From Betaproteobacteria bacterium (GTDB lineage: Bacteria > Pseudomonadota > Gammaproteobacteria > Burkholderiales > Casimicrobiaceae), in the NCBI GenBank assembly GCA_003153335.1, contig PLYG01000204.1, forward strand, positions 7,397 through 14,916: a DNA stretch of 7,520 nucleotides, read 5' to 3'. The position numbers and the translations under genes were made by a program. Under the pieces are notes generated by a model that was not told the origin of the DNA, searched no databases, and saw only the letters and a list, made by a program, of their open reading frames with translations. Below are positions 6,004 through 7,520 of this stretch, piece after piece. Numbering within the stretch: position 1 is the stretch's first letter; each line of letters opens with the position of its first letter.

Positions 6004-6879
6004 ATGTCCACGGCCGTACTACCGCAGTCGCAGCCGGCATTTCCTGCCGGCGCGAAAAAGAGCTTGTCGTCATGGCAGGTCTGGGGCGCGATCCTGATCG
6101 CCCCCTACGTCCTGGTCTTCCTTGTGTTCGTCCTCTATCCGGTCGGGTACGGTCTCTGGCTGGCGCGCCATCCGGAGAGCTATGTCAAGCTGTTCAACGA
6201 TCCGGTCTTCCCGCGGTCGGTGATCAACACGCTGTATTTCCTGATCGTCGGCATCAATATCAAGATGGCGATTGCCCTGGTGCTGTCGGGATTTTTCGTG
6301 CAGGCGCGCACCTGGATCAGGTGGCTGTCGCTCTTGTTCATCCTGCCCTGGGCAGTGCCCTCCATCCCTACGATACTCTCGATCCGCTTCATGTTGAACC
6401 CGGAGTGGGGCATCATCAACTCGGTCATCTTCCGCTTGACCGGCGCGGACGGCCCGAACTGGCTCAATGACCCGTTTTTGGCGCTGACATTGGCGATGGT
6501 GGTCCACATCTGGAAGTCGCTGCCATTCTGGACACTGATCCTGATTGCCGGGAGGCTTGCGATTCCGGCGGACATGTATGAGGCCGGATCGGTAGACGGC
6601 GCTACGTCGTGGCAGAAATTCCGCTATATCACCTGGCCGTCGATGCAGACGCTTTATCTGACCTCGACCATCCTGTCCATGATCTGGACGTTGGGCGACT
6701 TCAACAGTGTCTATCTGCTCACCGGGGGCGGACCGGCCGATCTGACGCATGTGCTGGCGACCATCGGCATCCGCTACTTGCGGCTCGATGAAGTCGACAT
6801 GTCGATGGCGGCGATAGTCTGCGCGCTGCCGCTGATGCTGCCGCTAGTGTACTTCATGATGAAGCGGCTGTCCAAATGA
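6004..6879 (+). CDS. Carbohydrate ABC transporter permease, MalF/UgpA-like (CUT1)
   Basis: This is one of the two inner-membrane subunits that form the translocation channel. The 291-residue protein has about six hydrophobic segments (roughly 27-49, 74-98, 106-126, 158-181, 217-237 and 266-285). The EAA loop that contacts the ATPase is MYEAGSVDGATSWQKFRYI (191-209), ending in the usual WPSM; Gly replaces the second Ala of EAA. The conserved TGGGP of this subunit is at 240-244. The stretch between segments 1 and 2 (WLARHPESYVKLFNDPVF) is shorter than in most relatives, which carry an extra SLYxSFT-FVGLDNY portion there. The ATG at 6004 has no good ribosome binding site in the preceding 20 nt. 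It lies 105 nt after the binding-protein stop and overlaps the next permease by 4 nt. Confidence 0.93.
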   Translation: MSTAVLPQSQPAFPAGAKKSLSSWQVWGAILIAPYVLVFLVFVLYPVGYGLWLARHPESYVKLFNDPVFPRSVINTLYFLIVGINIKMAIALVLSGFFVQARTWIRWLSLLFILPWAVPSIPTILSIRFMLNPEWGIINSVIFRLTGADGPNWLNDPFLALTLAMVVHIWKSLPFWTLILIAGRLAIPADMYEAGSVDGATSWQKFRYITWPSMQTLYLTSTILSMIWTLGDFNSVYLLTGGGPADLTHVLATIGIRYLRLDEVDMSMAAIVCALPLMLPLVYFMMKRLSK

Positions 6880-7520
6880 AAAAGCCGCTCGCTCTCAGAA
6901 TTGCCACCGAAGCGAAGCTACTGCTGATCGGCATCCCCGTTTTCCTGTGGACGATGCTGCCGATCTATCATATGTTCCTGTTTTCGATTTCGCCCAAGGA
7001 GTCCGCGTTCGAGGGCAAGCTCTGGCCCGATCACCCAACCTTGCACAACTTCGAGTTCGTTTTCTTGGAAAAACACTACTACCTGAGCCACTTCTGGCTG
7101 CAACTCTGGAATTCACTGCTGATCGCGGTGGCGGTGGGCGTGCTCACGCTGGTCGTCGCGACGGGCGCGGCATTTGCGATCAGCCGGCTCAAGGTGACGG
7201 GCGGCCGGACGATCATGAACCTGGCGCTCTTCACTTATTTCATACCTGCAGCGTTTCTCGCCGTGCCCATGTACAAGACGATGGGGAATTACGGTCTTCT
7301 CAACACTCAGTGGGCGCTGATTTTGGCGATGGTGACCATCGCGTCGCCCTACTCGATCTGGGTGCTCAAGCAGGCGTCGGACAAGCTGCCGTACGAGCTA
7401 GACGAGGCCGCAAAAGTGGATGGCGCATCGCCGCTGCAACTGTTCCGTCTGGTCTACCTGCCGCTGATGGCGCCCTCGCTGGTTGCGGTCGGGACCTACG
7501 CGCTGCTGCTCGCGTGGAAC
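6876..7520 (+). CDS. Carbohydrate ABC transporter permease, MalG/UgpE-like (CUT1), 3' end cut by window
   Basis: This is the second inner-membrane channel subunit. The frame opens at the ATG in the ATGA overlap with the previous stop and stays open to the window end: 215 residues of an expected 270-300. Hydrophobic segments lie at about 14-37, 80-103, 112-131 and 145-165, with a fifth starting near 200. The EAA loop is clear: YELDEAAKVDGASPLQLF (173-190), followed by LPLMAP. The FAISRLK sequence after segment 2 and the FIPAAFLAVPMYKTMGNYGL stretch are typical of the MalG branch. The 4-bp overlap implies translational coupling, so the two permeases are probably made in equal amounts as a heterodimer. 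The last transmembrane segments and any downstream ATPase gene lie outside the window. Confidence 0.93.
   Translation, partial: MKKPLALRIATEAKLLLIGIPVFLWTMLPIYHMFLFSISPKESAFEGKLWPDHPTLHNFEFVFLEKHYYLSHFWLQLWNSLLIAVAVGVLTLVVATGAAFAISRLKVTGGRTIMNLALFTYFIPAAFLAVPMYKTMGNYGLLNTQWALILAMVTIASPYSIWVLKQASDKLPYELDEAAKVDGASPLQLFRLVYLPLMAPSLVAVGTYALLLAWN

Noticed and set aside
1..7520. Mobile elements, CRISPR arrays, tRNA or rRNA genes, defence or phage genes
   Set aside because: I found no transposase motifs, terminal repeats, regularly spaced repeats or RNA-gene signatures on either strand.

Overview
All recognisable genes in this window lie on the + strand. It looks like a catabolic and transport locus of a GC-rich proteobacterium, for sugars or sugar acids. 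Codon use, the Tat and lipoprotein signals and the gene families would suit a beta-proteobacterium (Burkholderiales) or an alpha-proteobacterium. I cannot place it further from sequence alone.

Layout. (1) 1-1739: an IlvD/Edd-family sugar-acid dehydratase of the L-arabinonate dehydratase type, missing only its first few residues. (2) 1740-1892: a 153-bp leader carrying an 8-base word once inverted and twice direct (1829-1864). (3) 1893-2690: a fumarylpyruvate-hydrolase-like FAH-family protein. Its reading frame begins with a Tat signal plus lipobox, and its best start codon is ATC. (4) 2695-3354: DNA-3-methyladenine glycosylase I (Tag), only 4 bp after the hydrolase. (5) 3355-3442: a gap with a long imperfect inverted repeat that overlaps the ribosome binding site of the next gene. 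(6) 3443-4426: a CtBP-type D-2-hydroxyacid dehydrogenase. (7) 4427-4512: an AT-richer gap with a GGTAT repeat, probably the control region of the transporter. (8) 4513-5898: a CUT1-type solute-binding protein. (9) 5899-6003: a gap with two small overlapping hairpins. (10) 6004-6879 and 6876-7520: two MalF/MalG-type permeases with a 4-bp ATGA overlap, the second cut by the window end. No ATP-binding subunit is visible; it is expected outside the window.

How the genes may work together (inference). The ABC importer brings in a sugar, polyol or sugar acid. The dehydratase turns an aldonic acid into a 2-keto-3-deoxy acid. The FAH-family hydrolase and the D-2-hydroxyacid dehydrogenase could act on downstream keto or diketo acids. 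The predicted export of the hydrolase to the cell envelope does not fit a simple cytoplasmic pathway and is the main puzzle. Tag is a DNA-repair gene with no obvious link to the pathway.

I see no RNA genes, transposons, CRISPR arrays or defence genes. The items most worth a second look are the ATC start with the Tat-lipoprotein signal on an FAH hydrolase, the three-copy 8-mer leader before it, and the fold-back that can hide the dehydrogenase ribosome binding site.
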